The translations under genes and the position numbers were made by a program. This document shows positions 7,590-15,741 of a stretch of DNA of 64,000 nt, one piece after another; within the stretch, counting starts at the first letter, position 1; every line of letters starts with the position of its first letter. The stretch comes from Micromonospora sp045209745 (GTDB taxonomy: Bacteria; Actinomycetota; Actinomycetes; Mycobacteriales; Micromonosporaceae). The stretch covers positions 2,480,001 to 2,544,000 of the forward strand of contig NZ_CP109273.1 in assembly GCF_045209745.1 (NCBI RefSeq), in the 5' to 3' direction. The notes under the pieces are model-generated. The model was not told the origin of the DNA, did no database searches, and was given only the letters and a program-made list of their open reading frames with translations.

Positions 7590-7743
7590 GGCCCCGCCAT
7601 CATTGCACACTCGCAACTTCAAGCGGACTTGCTCCCATCCGGCCCCGCCGGAGGCTCCGAAAGCATACGTGATGCTCGGTCGGTCGACAAAATCGGTATC
7701 GGCAAGGGCTTGGACGGAGGTAAAACCGCAGGTCGGGGCCGGT

Positions 7744-8523
7744 CTAGCGGAGTCGGGCAATGCCGAAGCGTTGCTTCAGGTCGGCGATCAGGTGGGGGCA
7801 GGCGGCGAGCGTCGCGGCGCGGTTGCCGCCACCGTCGTGCAGCAGCACGACAGCACCGGGGCGGGCGGCGGCGTGCACCCGCTTTCCGATCGTGGCGGCG
7901 CTCGGCTTGTTCCAGTCCTGCGGGTCGACAGACCAGTGCAGCGGGTGCATGCCGAGGCTCTTCGCCACCGCCAGCACCTCCGGCGTCCAACGGCCGCCCG
8001 GCTGCCGATAGAAGGACACCTTCGCACCGGGAGCCGCCGCCTCGATGGCCTTGTTGGTGCGGGCCAGGTCGGCCCGGATCTCGGCGACAGGTCTCCGGGC
8101 CAGGTCGAGGTCGTGCCGCCAGCTGTGGTTGCAGAGCTGGTGTCCCTCACGGATGATCCGCCGGACCAGCTCCGGGTGGCGCTGCACCTCGCGACCGACG
8201 ACGCAGAAGGTGGCGGTCACCTTGGCAGCCCGCAGTTGGTCGAGCACCTTGGGCGTCCAGGCCGGGCTGGGCCCGTCGTCGAAGGTCAGGGCCACCGGAC
8301 GTACGCCGGTGTTGCGCTGCAGGCCGGCCGGGAGCTTGGGCGGCAGTGGCCGCAGCGCCGGCTTGGTGATGGTGGGGCGCGGCGACGGGGTGGGGGCGGG
8401 CGGCATGGCCGATTCCACCGGCTGTGGCGCGCGGGCGGGTGCGATGGTGCGGTCCGGCTGGGCACAGCCGGACAAGACCAGCGCCACGGCGAGGACGGAC
8501 GCCAGGACGGCGCGGGCTTGCAT
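7744..8523 (-). CDS. Polysaccharide deacetylase (NodB/CE4) lipoprotein
   Basis: The 259-residue protein starts with a lipoprotein signal (LAVALVLSGC, lipid Cys20), then a Pro-rich linker (about 30-65) and a CE4 domain. All five CE4 motifs are visible: TFDDGPSP (catalytic and metal Asp81-82), HSWRH (metal His132 and His136), RQPGGR, the DPQDW segment and LLHDGGG. It should remove N-acetyl groups from cell-wall or extracellular glycan at the outer face of the membrane. The ATG at 8523 is chosen because it gives the signal peptide; the frame is open to 8610. It lies between the tRNA cluster and the carotenoid regulator. Confidence 0.9.
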   Translation of the reverse strand: MQARAVLASVLAVALVLSGCAQPDRTIAPARAPQPVESAMPPAPTPSPRPTITKPALRPLPPKLPAGLQRNTGVRPVALTFDDGPSPAWTPKVLDQLRAAKVTATFCVVGREVQRHPELVRRIIREGHQLCNHSWRHDLDLARRPVAEIRADLARTNKAIEAAAPGAKVSFYRQPGGRWTPEVLAVAKSLGMHPLHWSVDPQDWNKPSAATIGKRVHAAARPGAVVLLHDGGGNRAATLAACPHLIADLKQRFGIARLR

Positions 8524-8602
8524 CTGCTCGCTCCCGGAGGGGTCGTCGGGGTAGACGGACCTACCCGACGGTAGTTCACGACTCCAGCGGGCGACAATGC
8601 GG

Positions 8603-9568
8603 TCAGTCACGCCTCGGCTGGTCGAGGGAGTCGCGGACCGCGGCGGCGAGCGAGACCGCCTCGGCCAGATCGACCGGTCGTACCACCCCGGTGAGCAGCG
8701 AGTCGGCTCGCCAACCGGGACCCGCGGCGAGCACCAGCAACGGGCGGCGGGGCGCCGCGAGCAGCGCGCTGAGCTGGGCTGGGTCGGCGGTGGCTCGGGT
8801 GTGCGACCAGAGCACCACGGCGGCCGGTCCGGTCCGGTTGACCGCCTCGACGAGTGCGTTCACCGGCACCCGGGCGCCGAGCATCCGGTAGCTGACCCCG
8901 GCCTCCGCGAGCGCGGCGGCCAACGCCTCCAGCGGCAGGGTGTGCTGCTCCTCGTCGGCGCAGGAGAGCAGGATCCGGGCCGGTCCGGTGGGAACCTTGG
9001 CCCGGCTGGCCGCCGCGAGAGCCTCTGAGACGCAGCGGGACACCAGGTGTTCCACCTCGATCAGGCCGGCGGTGGCGGCGTGGCGTTCGCCGATGCCGGC
9101 GAGCACCGGGCGCAGCAGACCCTCCCAGGTGGCGACGACCCCGCCGGTAGCCAGAGCGTGCGCGATCGCCTCGCTGATCGCCGCCGCGTCCAGCCGCATG
9201 GCGGCCCTGGCCAGCCCGCGGGCTGCCGGGCCGGCGCGACCCACCGGGATGGTTCCACCGCCGTCGCGGCCGGGTGGATGGATCCGCCCGGGGGCGGCGG
9301 TGCCGGTGGGCATCGGATCCGGTGCCTGCCGGGCCCAGCGGGCCGCCTCGGCGGGGCTGACCCCCTCGGCGGTGAGCCGTCGCATGATCTCGAGACGGGC
9401 CAGGTCGGTCGGCGTGTACCGGCGGTGGTGACCGGGGACGTGCTCGCTGGGCCCGAGCCCGTAGCGCTGGTGCCAGGTGCGCAGGGTCGTCACCGCGACC
9501 CCCAGCCGGCGTGCGACGGCGCCCGCGCTCAGCGCCTCATCGACCACCCGGCCGCTCCGCCGTGTCAT
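8603..9568 (-). CDS. MerR-family regulator with cobalamin-binding domain (CarH/LitR-like)
   Basis: The 321-residue protein has an N-terminal MerR winged helix (about 12-75: AGAVARRLGVAVTTLRTWHQRYGL, given in short form) and a C-terminal B12-binding fold (about 195-310) joined by a helical segment. In CarH-type photoreceptors the helical part carries a W-x9-EH motif; here it reads H163-x9-E173-H174. The lower cobalamin-ligand motif is present as E-Q-H209. Its start overlaps idi by 32 bp, so it is the last gene of the crtE-crtI-idi run. The context and architecture suggest cobalamin- and possibly light-dependent control of carotenoid synthesis; light sensing itself is inferred. Confidence 0.8.
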   Translation of the reverse strand: MTRRSGRVVDEALSAGAVARRLGVAVTTLRTWHQRYGLGPSEHVPGHHRRYTPTDLARLEIMRRLTAEGVSPAEAARWARQAPDPMPTGTAAPGRIHPPGRDGGGTIPVGRAGPAARGLARAAMRLDAAAISEAIAHALATGGVVATWEGLLRPVLAGIGERHAATAGLIEVEHLVSRCVSEALAAASRAKVPTGPARILLSCADEEQHTLPLEALAAALAEAGVSYRMLGARVPVNALVEAVNRTGPAAVVLWSHTRATADPAQLSALLAAPRRPLLVLAAGPGWRADSLLTGVVRPVDLAEAVSLAAAVRDSLDQPRRD

Positions 9569-10157
9569 CCGCCGACGAACCAGGCGGGGTCACGGCCTGG
9601 CCGGATGCGTCCGACGTGACCCCCGAGGGGCGCAGCAGCCGGTTCACCACCCCGCCCAGCCAGGGCGCGTACGACCGGGGGTCGCGGTTGAGCTCGGCCT
9701 CCAGCGCGGTGGGATCGGCCCAGCGCAGCTCGGCCACCTCATCCGGGTCGGGCAGGAGCGGGGCCGCGGGCAGGAACTCGCCGCGCAGCACGTGGTCGTA
9801 CTCGAATTCGACGCGACCGGTCGCCGGGTCCTCGGCGTAGTAGACGTAGACGCCGACCTCGGTCAGCTCGACCGGGCCCGCGCCCAACTCCTCGCGCAGC
9901 CGCAGGTTGGCCGCCTCGGCGAGCGACTCGCCGGGCCGGGGGTGACCGCAGCAGGAGTTGGCCCAGCGCAGCGGGAACCGGGTCTTGACGGCGGCCCGGC
10001 GCTGGAGCAGGACCTGGCCGTCCGGGTCCACCAGCAGCACCGAGAATGCCCGGTGCAGCTGCCCCGGTGGCTGGTGTGCCGCCGCGACGGTCGTCTCGCC
10101 GTGGGCCTTGCCGGTCTCGTCGACAAGCTCGACGAGGTGCTGCTCGCGGCTGCTCAT
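9537..10157 (-). CDS. idi: Isopentenyl-diphosphate delta-isomerase, type I
   Basis: The 206-residue Nudix-fold enzyme interconverts IPP and DMAPP to supply prenyl precursors. Visible signatures are FPLRWANSCCGHPRPGES with the active-site Cys, the LRLREELG Nudix-like helix, and VEFEYDHVLRGEF carrying the catalytic Glu. The C-terminal 25 residues are a polar tail beyond the usual fold. Its ATG overlaps the crtI stop by four bases (ATGA), indicating translational coupling inside the carotenoid operon, and its own end overlaps the MerR gene. Confidence 0.92.
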   Translation of the reverse strand: MSSREQHLVELVDETGKAHGETTVAAAHQPPGQLHRAFSVLLVDPDGQVLLQRRAAVKTRFPLRWANSCCGHPRPGESLAEAANLRLREELGAGPVELTEVGVYVYYAEDPATGRVEFEYDHVLRGEFLPAAPLLPDPDEVAELRWADPTALEAELNRDPRSYAPWLGGVVNRLLRPSGVTSDASGQAVTPPGSSADDTAERPGGR

Positions 10158-11635
10158 CGGTCTTCTCCGGTGATTCGGCCGGCGGCGAGCTTGCCGGAGA
10201 TGAGCACCATCGGTACGCCGACCCCGGGCTGGGTCCCGGAGCCGACGAAGACCACGTTCGACAGGTCACGGTGCAGGTTCGACGGGCGGAACGGGCCGGT
10301 CTGGAAGAGGGTGTGGGCGGCGGCGAACGGTGTGCCTGCGGCCATCCCCTGCTCTTCCCACTCGGCGGGCGTGATCGCGCGCAGCACCTCGACCCCGGTG
10401 CCGAAACCGACGTAGCCGCGCTCCTCCAGGGTGCCGATCAGCTGGTCGCTGTAGCGCTGGGTCAGGTCGCCGCGCCACTCGAACGGTGCCCGGTGCAGGT
10501 TGGGCACCGGGGCGAGCACGTAATAGGTGTGCCGGTCCGGTGGGGCCACCGAGGGGTCGGTCCGGCTCGGATTGGTCACCAGCAGTGACGGGTCGGTCAT
10601 CAGCTCGCCCCGCCGGATGACCTCATCGAAGGTGCCCTTCCACGCGCGTCCGAAATGGATGTTGTGATGAGCGATCTTTTCATATGCCTGTCGGGAGCCG
10701 ACGTGCAGAACGACGCAGGACGGCGAGTAGGTGAGCCGGCGCTGCGGCGCGGCGGGGAGCAGGTCCCGGTAGGCGACCGGCAGGTCGGGGTTGAGCACCA
10801 CCACGTCCGCCGGCACCAGTTCGCCGTCGGCGGTGAGCACACCGGTGGCGCGGCCGTGCGCGGTCTCCACCCGGGTCACGGTGGTGTCGTACCGGATCTG
10901 GACGCCGTGCTTCTCCGCTGCGCCGGCCATCGCCTCGGAGACCGCGTGGATGCCGCCGCGCGGGAAGTAGACACCGGCCACCGAGTCGAGGTACGCGATG
11001 ACCGCGTAGATGGCCAGCGCGTCGTGCGGCGCGAGGCCGGCGTACATCGCCTGGAAGGAGAAGATCCGCTGGGTACGCGGGTCCCGGAAGAATTGGTTGA
11101 TCTTTGTCTGGAGGCGCCGGAAGGCCCCGCCGGTGAGCAGCCTGAGCAGGTTGCCGGTGATCAGGTCGGTCGGGGCGTCCAGGTTGCGCTCGATGAAGTC
11201 GGCCCGCTCCAGGCGCCACAGCTTTCGCGCGTAGTCGACGAAGCGCAGGTAGCCGTCGGCCTCGCGTGGCCCGCAGACCCGGGCGATCTCGGCCGCCATC
11301 CGAGTGGTGTCGGTGAGCACGTCGAGGGTCGAGCCGTCCGGGTAGTACGCACGGTAGGCAGGGTCGAGTGGGGTCAGGTCGAGCCAGTCGTCCAACTCCT
11401 CACCGACCGCGCCGAGCGCCTCGGCGATCAGGTCGGGCATGGTGAGCACGGTCGGGCCGGTGTCGAACTCGTAGCCGTCCACGGAGAGCCGGCCGGCTCT
11501 CCCGCCGGGCACCGGCTCGCGCTCCAGCACGGTCACCTGTCGGCCGCTGCCCGCCAGGTGCAGCGCGCAGGCGAGCCCGCCCAGCCCGGCCCCGACGACC
11601 ACCACCCGGTCCGTCCGTCCTGTCACCGTCCGCAC
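10154..11635 (-). CDS. crtI: Phytoene desaturase
   Basis: The 493-residue FAD enzyme desaturates phytoene toward lycopene. The N-terminal dinucleotide fold VVVGAGLGGLACALHLAGSG is followed by VTVLEREPVPGGRAG and, near the C-terminus, the bacterial CrtI signature NVVFVGSGTQPGVGVPMVL (split: FVGSGTQPGVGVPM). The GTG at 11635 is chosen because AGGAGG lies seven bases upstream and the dinucleotide fold starts right after it; the in-frame upstream extension to 11689 overlaps crtE. It sits 28 bp after crtE and overlaps idi. Confidence 0.92.
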   Translation of the reverse strand: MRTVTGRTDRVVVVGAGLGGLACALHLAGSGRQVTVLEREPVPGGRAGRLSVDGYEFDTGPTVLTMPDLIAEALGAVGEELDDWLDLTPLDPAYRAYYPDGSTLDVLTDTTRMAAEIARVCGPREADGYLRFVDYARKLWRLERADFIERNLDAPTDLITGNLLRLLTGGAFRRLQTKINQFFRDPRTQRIFSFQAMYAGLAPHDALAIYAVIAYLDSVAGVYFPRGGIHAVSEAMAGAAEKHGVQIRYDTTVTRVETAHGRATGVLTADGELVPADVVVLNPDLPVAYRDLLPAAPQRRLTYSPSCVVLHVGSRQAYEKIAHHNIHFGRAWKGTFDEVIRRGELMTDPSLLVTNPSRTDPSVAPPDRHTYYVLAPVPNLHRAPFEWRGDLTQRYSDQLIGTLEERGYVGFGTGVEVLRAITPAEWEEQGMAAGTPFAAAHTLFQTGPFRPSNLHRDLSNVVFVGSGTQPGVGVPMVLISGKLAAGRITGEDR

Positions 11636-11663
11636 GTGACCACCTCCTCGAGAAAGTCGTTCA

Positions 11664-12803
11664 TCAGGCCCGCCGGTTGGTAGCGGCAACGGCCAGCCCG
11701 GTCAGCGCGGTCCGCGCCGTCCGGTCCAGGGGCGCGGTATCGAGCGCGGCCAGCGCGTCGCTCACGCGCTCGGCGATCATCCGCTCCACCCGGGTCACCG
11801 CGCCGGTCTCGGCGACAAGTTCGGCGAGCCGGTCGACCGGTCCGTCGCCGGCCTGCTCCAACGCCCTGAGCTGCGCCGGCGTGGCCAGCCTCCGGGCCAG
11901 CATGAGCAGTGTGGTCGGCTTGCCGGTGCGGAGGTCGTCACCGGCCGGCTTGCCAGTGGTGGCCGGGTCGCCGTAGACCCCGAGCAGGTCGTCGCGGAGC
12001 TGGAACGCCTCGCCGACGGCGAGGCCATAGCGGGTGTACGCGGGGACCAGCGAATCGTCGCCGGGCACCCCGGCCAGGCGGGCCCCGAAGAGCAGTGGTC
12101 GCTGGACGGTGTAGCTGGCGGTCTTGTAGCGGGCCACCCGCAGCGCGCGGTCGACCGACCAGTGGGCCGGGTCGTTCTCGCCGAGCACGTCGAGATACTG
12201 CCCGGCGACCGTCTCCACCCGCATCTGGTCGTAGCAGCGGCGAACCTCGAACAGTCGGGCCGGTGGCACCGTGGCGTGGGCCAGCAACCGATCGGCCCAG
12301 ACCATGCAGAGGTCGCCGATGAGCACGGCGACGGCTTCGCCGAACCGGCCGGGATCACCCCGGTGGCCTGCGGCGATGTGCTGCTCAGCGAGCGCGACGT
12401 GCACGGTGGGCCGGTTGCGGCGGGTGGCGGACGCGTCCATCACGTCGTCGTGCACCAGCGCGAAGGTGTGCAGCAACTCCAGTGCGGCCAGTGCGGGCAG
12501 CACGGGCGGCAGTGCCTCGGCGCCGCCGACCGCCCCGCGCCAACCCCAGTAGGCGAACGTGGACCGGATCCGCTTGCCGCCGACAAGGACGGCCTCCCGC
12601 GCGGTGGCGGCGAAGCTGCCCATCGACGCGTCGATCTCGGTGAGGGAGTCGACCTCGGCGGTGAGGAAGGTGGCCAGCGTCTCGTCGATCGCCGTGACCA
12701 GATCGTGGGTGTACGCGGCCAGGACGGCGCGGATCGGGTCGTCCCCTTCGCCCGACACCGCCGCCAGGCGGGTCGCATTGCCCGCAAGTGCGTCGTTGGC
12801 CAT
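11664..12803 (-). CDS. crtE: Geranylgeranyl diphosphate synthase (polyprenyl synthetase)
   Basis: The 379-residue trans-prenyltransferase condenses IPP with allylic diphosphates to form GGPP, the crtB substrate. Both Asp-rich motifs are present: DDVMD at 119-123 followed by the Arg pair of RRNRPT, and DDLLGVYGD at 271-279. GGKRIRS at 75-81 is the conserved substrate-binding segment. It is the first gene of the minus-strand carotenoid operon, transcribed away from crtB with only 64 bp between the two start codons, so expression of both branches can be set from one control region. Confidence 0.9.
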   Translation of the reverse strand: MANDALAGNATRLAAVSGEGDDPIRAVLAAYTHDLVTAIDETLATFLTAEVDSLTEIDASMGSFAATAREAVLVGGKRIRSTFAYWGWRGAVGGAEALPPVLPALAALELLHTFALVHDDVMDASATRRNRPTVHVALAEQHIAAGHRGDPGRFGEAVAVLIGDLCMVWADRLLAHATVPPARLFEVRRCYDQMRVETVAGQYLDVLGENDPAHWSVDRALRVARYKTASYTVQRPLLFGARLAGVPGDDSLVPAYTRYGLAVGEAFQLRDDLLGVYGDPATTGKPAGDDLRTGKPTTLLMLARRLATPAQLRALEQAGDGPVDRLAELVAETGAVTRVERMIAERVSDALAALDTAPLDRTARTALTGLAVAATNRRA

Positions 12804-12867
12804 GCGGCTGAGCGTACCCTAGGGTACGAGTTGCGTCGATTGGTGCGTCGATAAATGAGGAGGGCCG
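12804..12867. promoter_or_regulatory. Divergent crtE/crtB control region with palindromic operator candidate
   Basis: The 64 bp gap contains the perfect 16 bp palindrome CGTACCCTAGGGTACG (12813-12828), centred between the two start codons, and a 9 bp direct repeat TGCGTCGAT at 12832-12840 and 12844-12852. The crtB ribosome site GAGGAGGG ends just before its GTG. The palindrome is a natural candidate binding site for the MerR/cobalamin regulator of the locus, though this is inference. Confidence 0.6.
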
Positions 12868-13788
12868 GTGGACACAGATCTCACCGCTGCCTATGACCGG
12901 TGCCGGGAGCTGCACAAACATCACGGCCGCACCTACTATCTCGCCACCCGACTGCTTCCCGCTTGGAAAAGACGGCATGTGCACGCGCTCTACGGGTTCA
13001 CCCGGTACGCCGACGAGATCGTCGACCGCACCGGGGACCTGCCGCCGGCCGAGCGGGCCGCCCGCCTCGACGACTGGGCCAGCCAGTTCGTGGCCGGCCT
13101 GCACGGTGCGCCCGTCGATGACCCGCTGCTGCCCGCCGTGCTGCACACCATCGCCGTCTTCGATCTCGACCGGAACGATTTTGCGTCGTTTCTGACGAGC
13201 ATGGCGATGGACCTGACCGTCACCGCGTACCCGACCTACGACCACCTGCTCGACTACATGGAGGGTTCGGCGGCCGTCATCGGCACCATGATGCTGCCGA
13301 TCCTGGGCACCTCCGACCCGGCGGCGGCACGGGAGCCGGCGCGACACCTCGGCTTCGCCTTCCAGCTCACCAATTTCATCCGGGACGTCGCCGAGGACCT
13401 CGACCGGGGCCGCACCTACCTGCCGGACGAGGACCTGGCGAAGTTCGGGATCACCCGCGACGAGCTGCTCGAGGCCCGCACCCGGGGCCGCGGCACGCCC
13501 CAGATCCGCGAGCTGATCGACTACGAGGTGACCCGTGCTCAGGCGCACTACGCCGCCGCCGCGCCGGGCATCACCATGCTGGCGCCGGCCTCGCAGGCCT
13601 GCATGCGCACCGCGTACGCGCTCTATGGCGGCATCCTCGACGAAGTGGCCGCGCAGGACTACGACGTCTTCGTCCGGCGGGCCCTGGTGCCGCAACGGCG
13701 CCGAATGGCGGTGGCCGCCCGCGCCCTGCTCACCTCGGCCGGTACCCCCGTCACCATCCCCGGCCCGAAAGGAAGGGCACCTTATTAA
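12868..13788 (+). CDS. crtB: Phytoene/squalene synthase (phytoene synthase)
   Basis: The 306-residue enzyme joins two GGPP molecules to phytoene. It shows the family's two Asp motifs, D49-E-I-V-D53 (YADEIVD) and DVAEDLDRGR (Asp173 to Asp177), plus FQLTNFIRDV and YLPDEDL. The GTG start has a GAGGAGGG ribosome site. It is divergent from crtE and lies alone on the plus strand. The last codons and the stop fall inside an intergenic inverted-repeat element, so the C-terminus (KGRAPY) is probably element-derived. No cyclase, hydroxylase or ketolase gene is present here, so the end product cannot be stated. Confidence 0.93.
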   Translation: MDTDLTAAYDRCRELHKHHGRTYYLATRLLPAWKRRHVHALYGFTRYADEIVDRTGDLPPAERAARLDDWASQFVAGLHGAPVDDPLLPAVLHTIAVFDLDRNDFASFLTSMAMDLTVTAYPTYDHLLDYMEGSAAVIGTMMLPILGTSDPAAAREPARHLGFAFQLTNFIRDVAEDLDRGRTYLPDEDLAKFGITRDELLEARTRGRGTPQIRELIDYEVTRAQAHYAAAAPGITMLAPASQACMRTAYALYGGILDEVAAQDYDVFVRRALVPQRRRMAVAARALLTSAGTPVTIPGPKGRAPY

Positions 13789-13822
13789 CGCCTGGTGATC
13801 TACAAGGGACCCTTCCTAACAG
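13769..13822. repeat. Imperfect inverted-repeat element at the crtB 3' end
   Basis: The arms AAGGAAGGGCACCTTATTA and TACAAGGGACCCTTCCTAA pair imperfectly over about 16-18 bp around a short CCTGGTGATC centre. The crtB stop codon lies in the left arm. The structure resembles short intergenic palindromic repeats seen in actinomycete genomes and could also terminate transcription. Only one copy is visible in this window. Confidence 0.6.
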
Positions 13823-13826
13823 TTGA

Positions 13827-14081
13827 TCACAAGCACGAGTGCAGCGCCTCGACGAGCTCGTCGACCCGGTCGTGCTCGGCCAGGCGGGCAGTGGCGTACG
13901 CGAAGGCAAACCCGCGCTCCGGGTCGGTCCCATCGCTGGCTCCGGCGCTGGTGCGGGAGCCGCCGACGAGGTCGATCACCGGGTGGCCGTCGTACCAGAC
14001 GGTCAGGCTGGCACCGGTCTCCCGACCGGCGGCAAGCAGGTCGTGGAAGCAGTCCCGGACCGGGGCGAAGCGTGTGTGCAT
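13827..14081 (-). pseudogene. Internally deleted serine hydrolase (class C beta-lactamase family) remnant
   Basis: The 84-residue frame starts like beta-lactamase-family esterases (FAPVRDCFHDLL then SLTVWYDGHPVIDLVGG, about residues 5-41). It ends like the same family's C-terminus (GFAFAYATARL and DRVDELVEALHSCL, about 57-84). The 300 or so residues expected between, including the SxxK nucleophile and the YxN motif, are missing. This is best explained by an in-frame internal deletion. Alternatively it is a short unrelated protein. Confidence 0.5.
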
Positions 14082-14172
14082 CCGGCCACCGTAGGCGCTC
14101 CGGCCCGGCGGGCGCTCTGCCTTTCCTCCGACCCCGGTGGCCGGGGCGGCGCCGCTGGGGGATGCTGTCGGG

Positions 14173-15648
14173 ATGGCGGAACCGGAGCTGGTGGATGTGG
14201 TCGTGATCGGGCTCGGGGTCGGCGGCGAGGAGGTCGCTGGGCGGCTTGCCGAGGCCGGTCTGAGCGTCGTCGGCGTCGAACGGGACCTGGTCGGCGGGGA
14301 GTGCCCGTACTGGGGCTGCATCCCGAGCAAGATGATGATCAGAGCGGCCAATGCGCTCGCCGAGGCGCGCCGGGTCGACGGACTGGCAGGGACGGCGCAG
14401 GTCCAGCCGGACTGGGCGCCGGTGGCGAAACGGATCCGCGAGGAGGCCACCGACACCTGGGACGACACGGTCGCGGTGCAGCGGTTCACCGGCAAGGGCG
14501 GCCGGTTCGTCCGGGGCAGCGGCCGGCTCGACGGTCCGGGCCGGGTCCGCGTCGGTGACCAGGTGTTCCAGGCCCGGCACGGGGTCGTGCTGGGCACCGG
14601 CACCCGTCCGTCCGTGCCGCCGATCGACGGCCTGGCCGACACGCCGTACTGGACCAACCACCAGGCGACCGAGGTCGAGCAGCTGCCGGAGTCGCTGCTG
14701 GTGCTCGGTGGCGGCGCGATCGGGTTGGAGCTGTCCCAGGTCTTCGCACGGTTCGGAGTGCGGGTCACGGTCGTGGAGGCGCTGGACCGGGTGCTGGCCG
14801 TCGAGGAGCCGGAGGCGTCCGAGGTCGCTGCCGCGGCGCTGCGCGCCGACGGCGTGGAGATCCACACCGGGGTACGCGCCGAGCGGGTCGAGCACGACGG
14901 GACACGGTTCACCCTGCGCGGTGGCGGCGGGGCGGAGTTCACCGCCGACCGCCTGCTGGTGGTGACCGGCCGCCGGGCACATCTGGACGAGTTGGGGCTG
15001 GACACGGTCGGCGTCGACGCCACGCAGCGCTATCTGCCGGTGGACGACCGGCTGCATGTGACCGATGGCATCTGGGCGGTCGGCGACGTGACCGGCGAGG
15101 GGGCGTTCACCCACATCGCCATGTATCAGGCGGCGATCGTGATCGCCGACGTGCTGGCCCGCGCCCGGCAGGCGAAGGCGGGAGCGGACGGCAGCGGAAC
15201 CGCCAGCGTGGTCGGCGGCGCGATGGGCGCGTCCAGCTCGTTGGCCGCCAGTGGGTCGAGCGGGTCGGCCGGCACCGTCCCGCGCGCCGACTACCGTGCG
15301 TTGCCTCGGGTGACCTTCACCGACCCCGAGGTCGGCGCGGTCGGGCTGACCGAGCGGCAGGCCCGCGAGCGCGGCATCAACGTGCAGGTTGGTTTCACCA
15401 AGCTCGGCAGCTCGACCCGGGGCTGGATCCACCAGGTCGGCGACGAGGGTTTCATCAAGCTCATCGCGGATGCCGATCAGGGCGTGCTGATCGGCGCCAC
15501 CTCGGTCGGCCCGGCCGGCGGCGAGGTGCTTTCCGCGCTGGTGGTGGCCGTGCACGCGGCGGTGCCGTTGAGTCAGCTCCGGCACATGATCTACGCGTAC
15601 CCGACCTTCCACCGAGCCATCGAGGAGGCGCTGCGCAACCTGTCCTGA
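14173..15648 (+). CDS. Mercuric-reductase-like pyridine nucleotide-disulfide oxidoreductase
   Basis: The 491-residue flavoprotein has an N-terminal FAD fold (VVIGLGVGGEE), the redox disulfide motif GGECPYWGCIPSK (Cys44 and Cys49), a central NAD(P)H fold (LLVLGGGAIGLEL) and a C-terminal dimerisation domain. Where lipoamide dehydrogenases carry the catalytic HxHPT motif this protein has YAYPTFHRAIEEA, as in MerA-like members. A 45-residue Ser/Gly/Ala-rich insert (about 335-375) interrupts the region before the dimerisation domain. No merT, merP or merR is adjacent, so a mercury role is not supported; substrate unknown. Confidence 0.8.
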   Translation: MAEPELVDVVVIGLGVGGEEVAGRLAEAGLSVVGVERDLVGGECPYWGCIPSKMMIRAANALAEARRVDGLAGTAQVQPDWAPVAKRIREEATDTWDDTVAVQRFTGKGGRFVRGSGRLDGPGRVRVGDQVFQARHGVVLGTGTRPSVPPIDGLADTPYWTNHQATEVEQLPESLLVLGGGAIGLELSQVFARFGVRVTVVEALDRVLAVEEPEASEVAAAALRADGVEIHTGVRAERVEHDGTRFTLRGGGGAEFTADRLLVVTGRRAHLDELGLDTVGVDATQRYLPVDDRLHVTDGIWAVGDVTGEGAFTHIAMYQAAIVIADVLARARQAKAGADGSGTASVVGGAMGASSSLAASGSSGSAGTVPRADYRALPRVTFTDPEVGAVGLTERQARERGINVQVGFTKLGSSTRGWIHQVGDEGFIKLIADADQGVLIGATSVGPAGGEVLSALVVAVHAAVPLSQLRHMIYAYPTFHRAIEEALRNLS

Positions 15649-15741
15649 CGGTAGGTCGCGGGCAAGACGCGGCAGCCAGGCCGCAAATGCTAGGCAGTCT
15701 GCTGTTCATTTCTTTCATTGCGGTGACGTACGATTGCGCTC

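Noticed and set aside
13816..15612. A 598-residue minus-strand frame antisense to the flavoprotein gene
   Set aside because: It reads opposite a complete, domain-bearing gene and has an Arg/His/Asp-rich composition typical of antisense frames.
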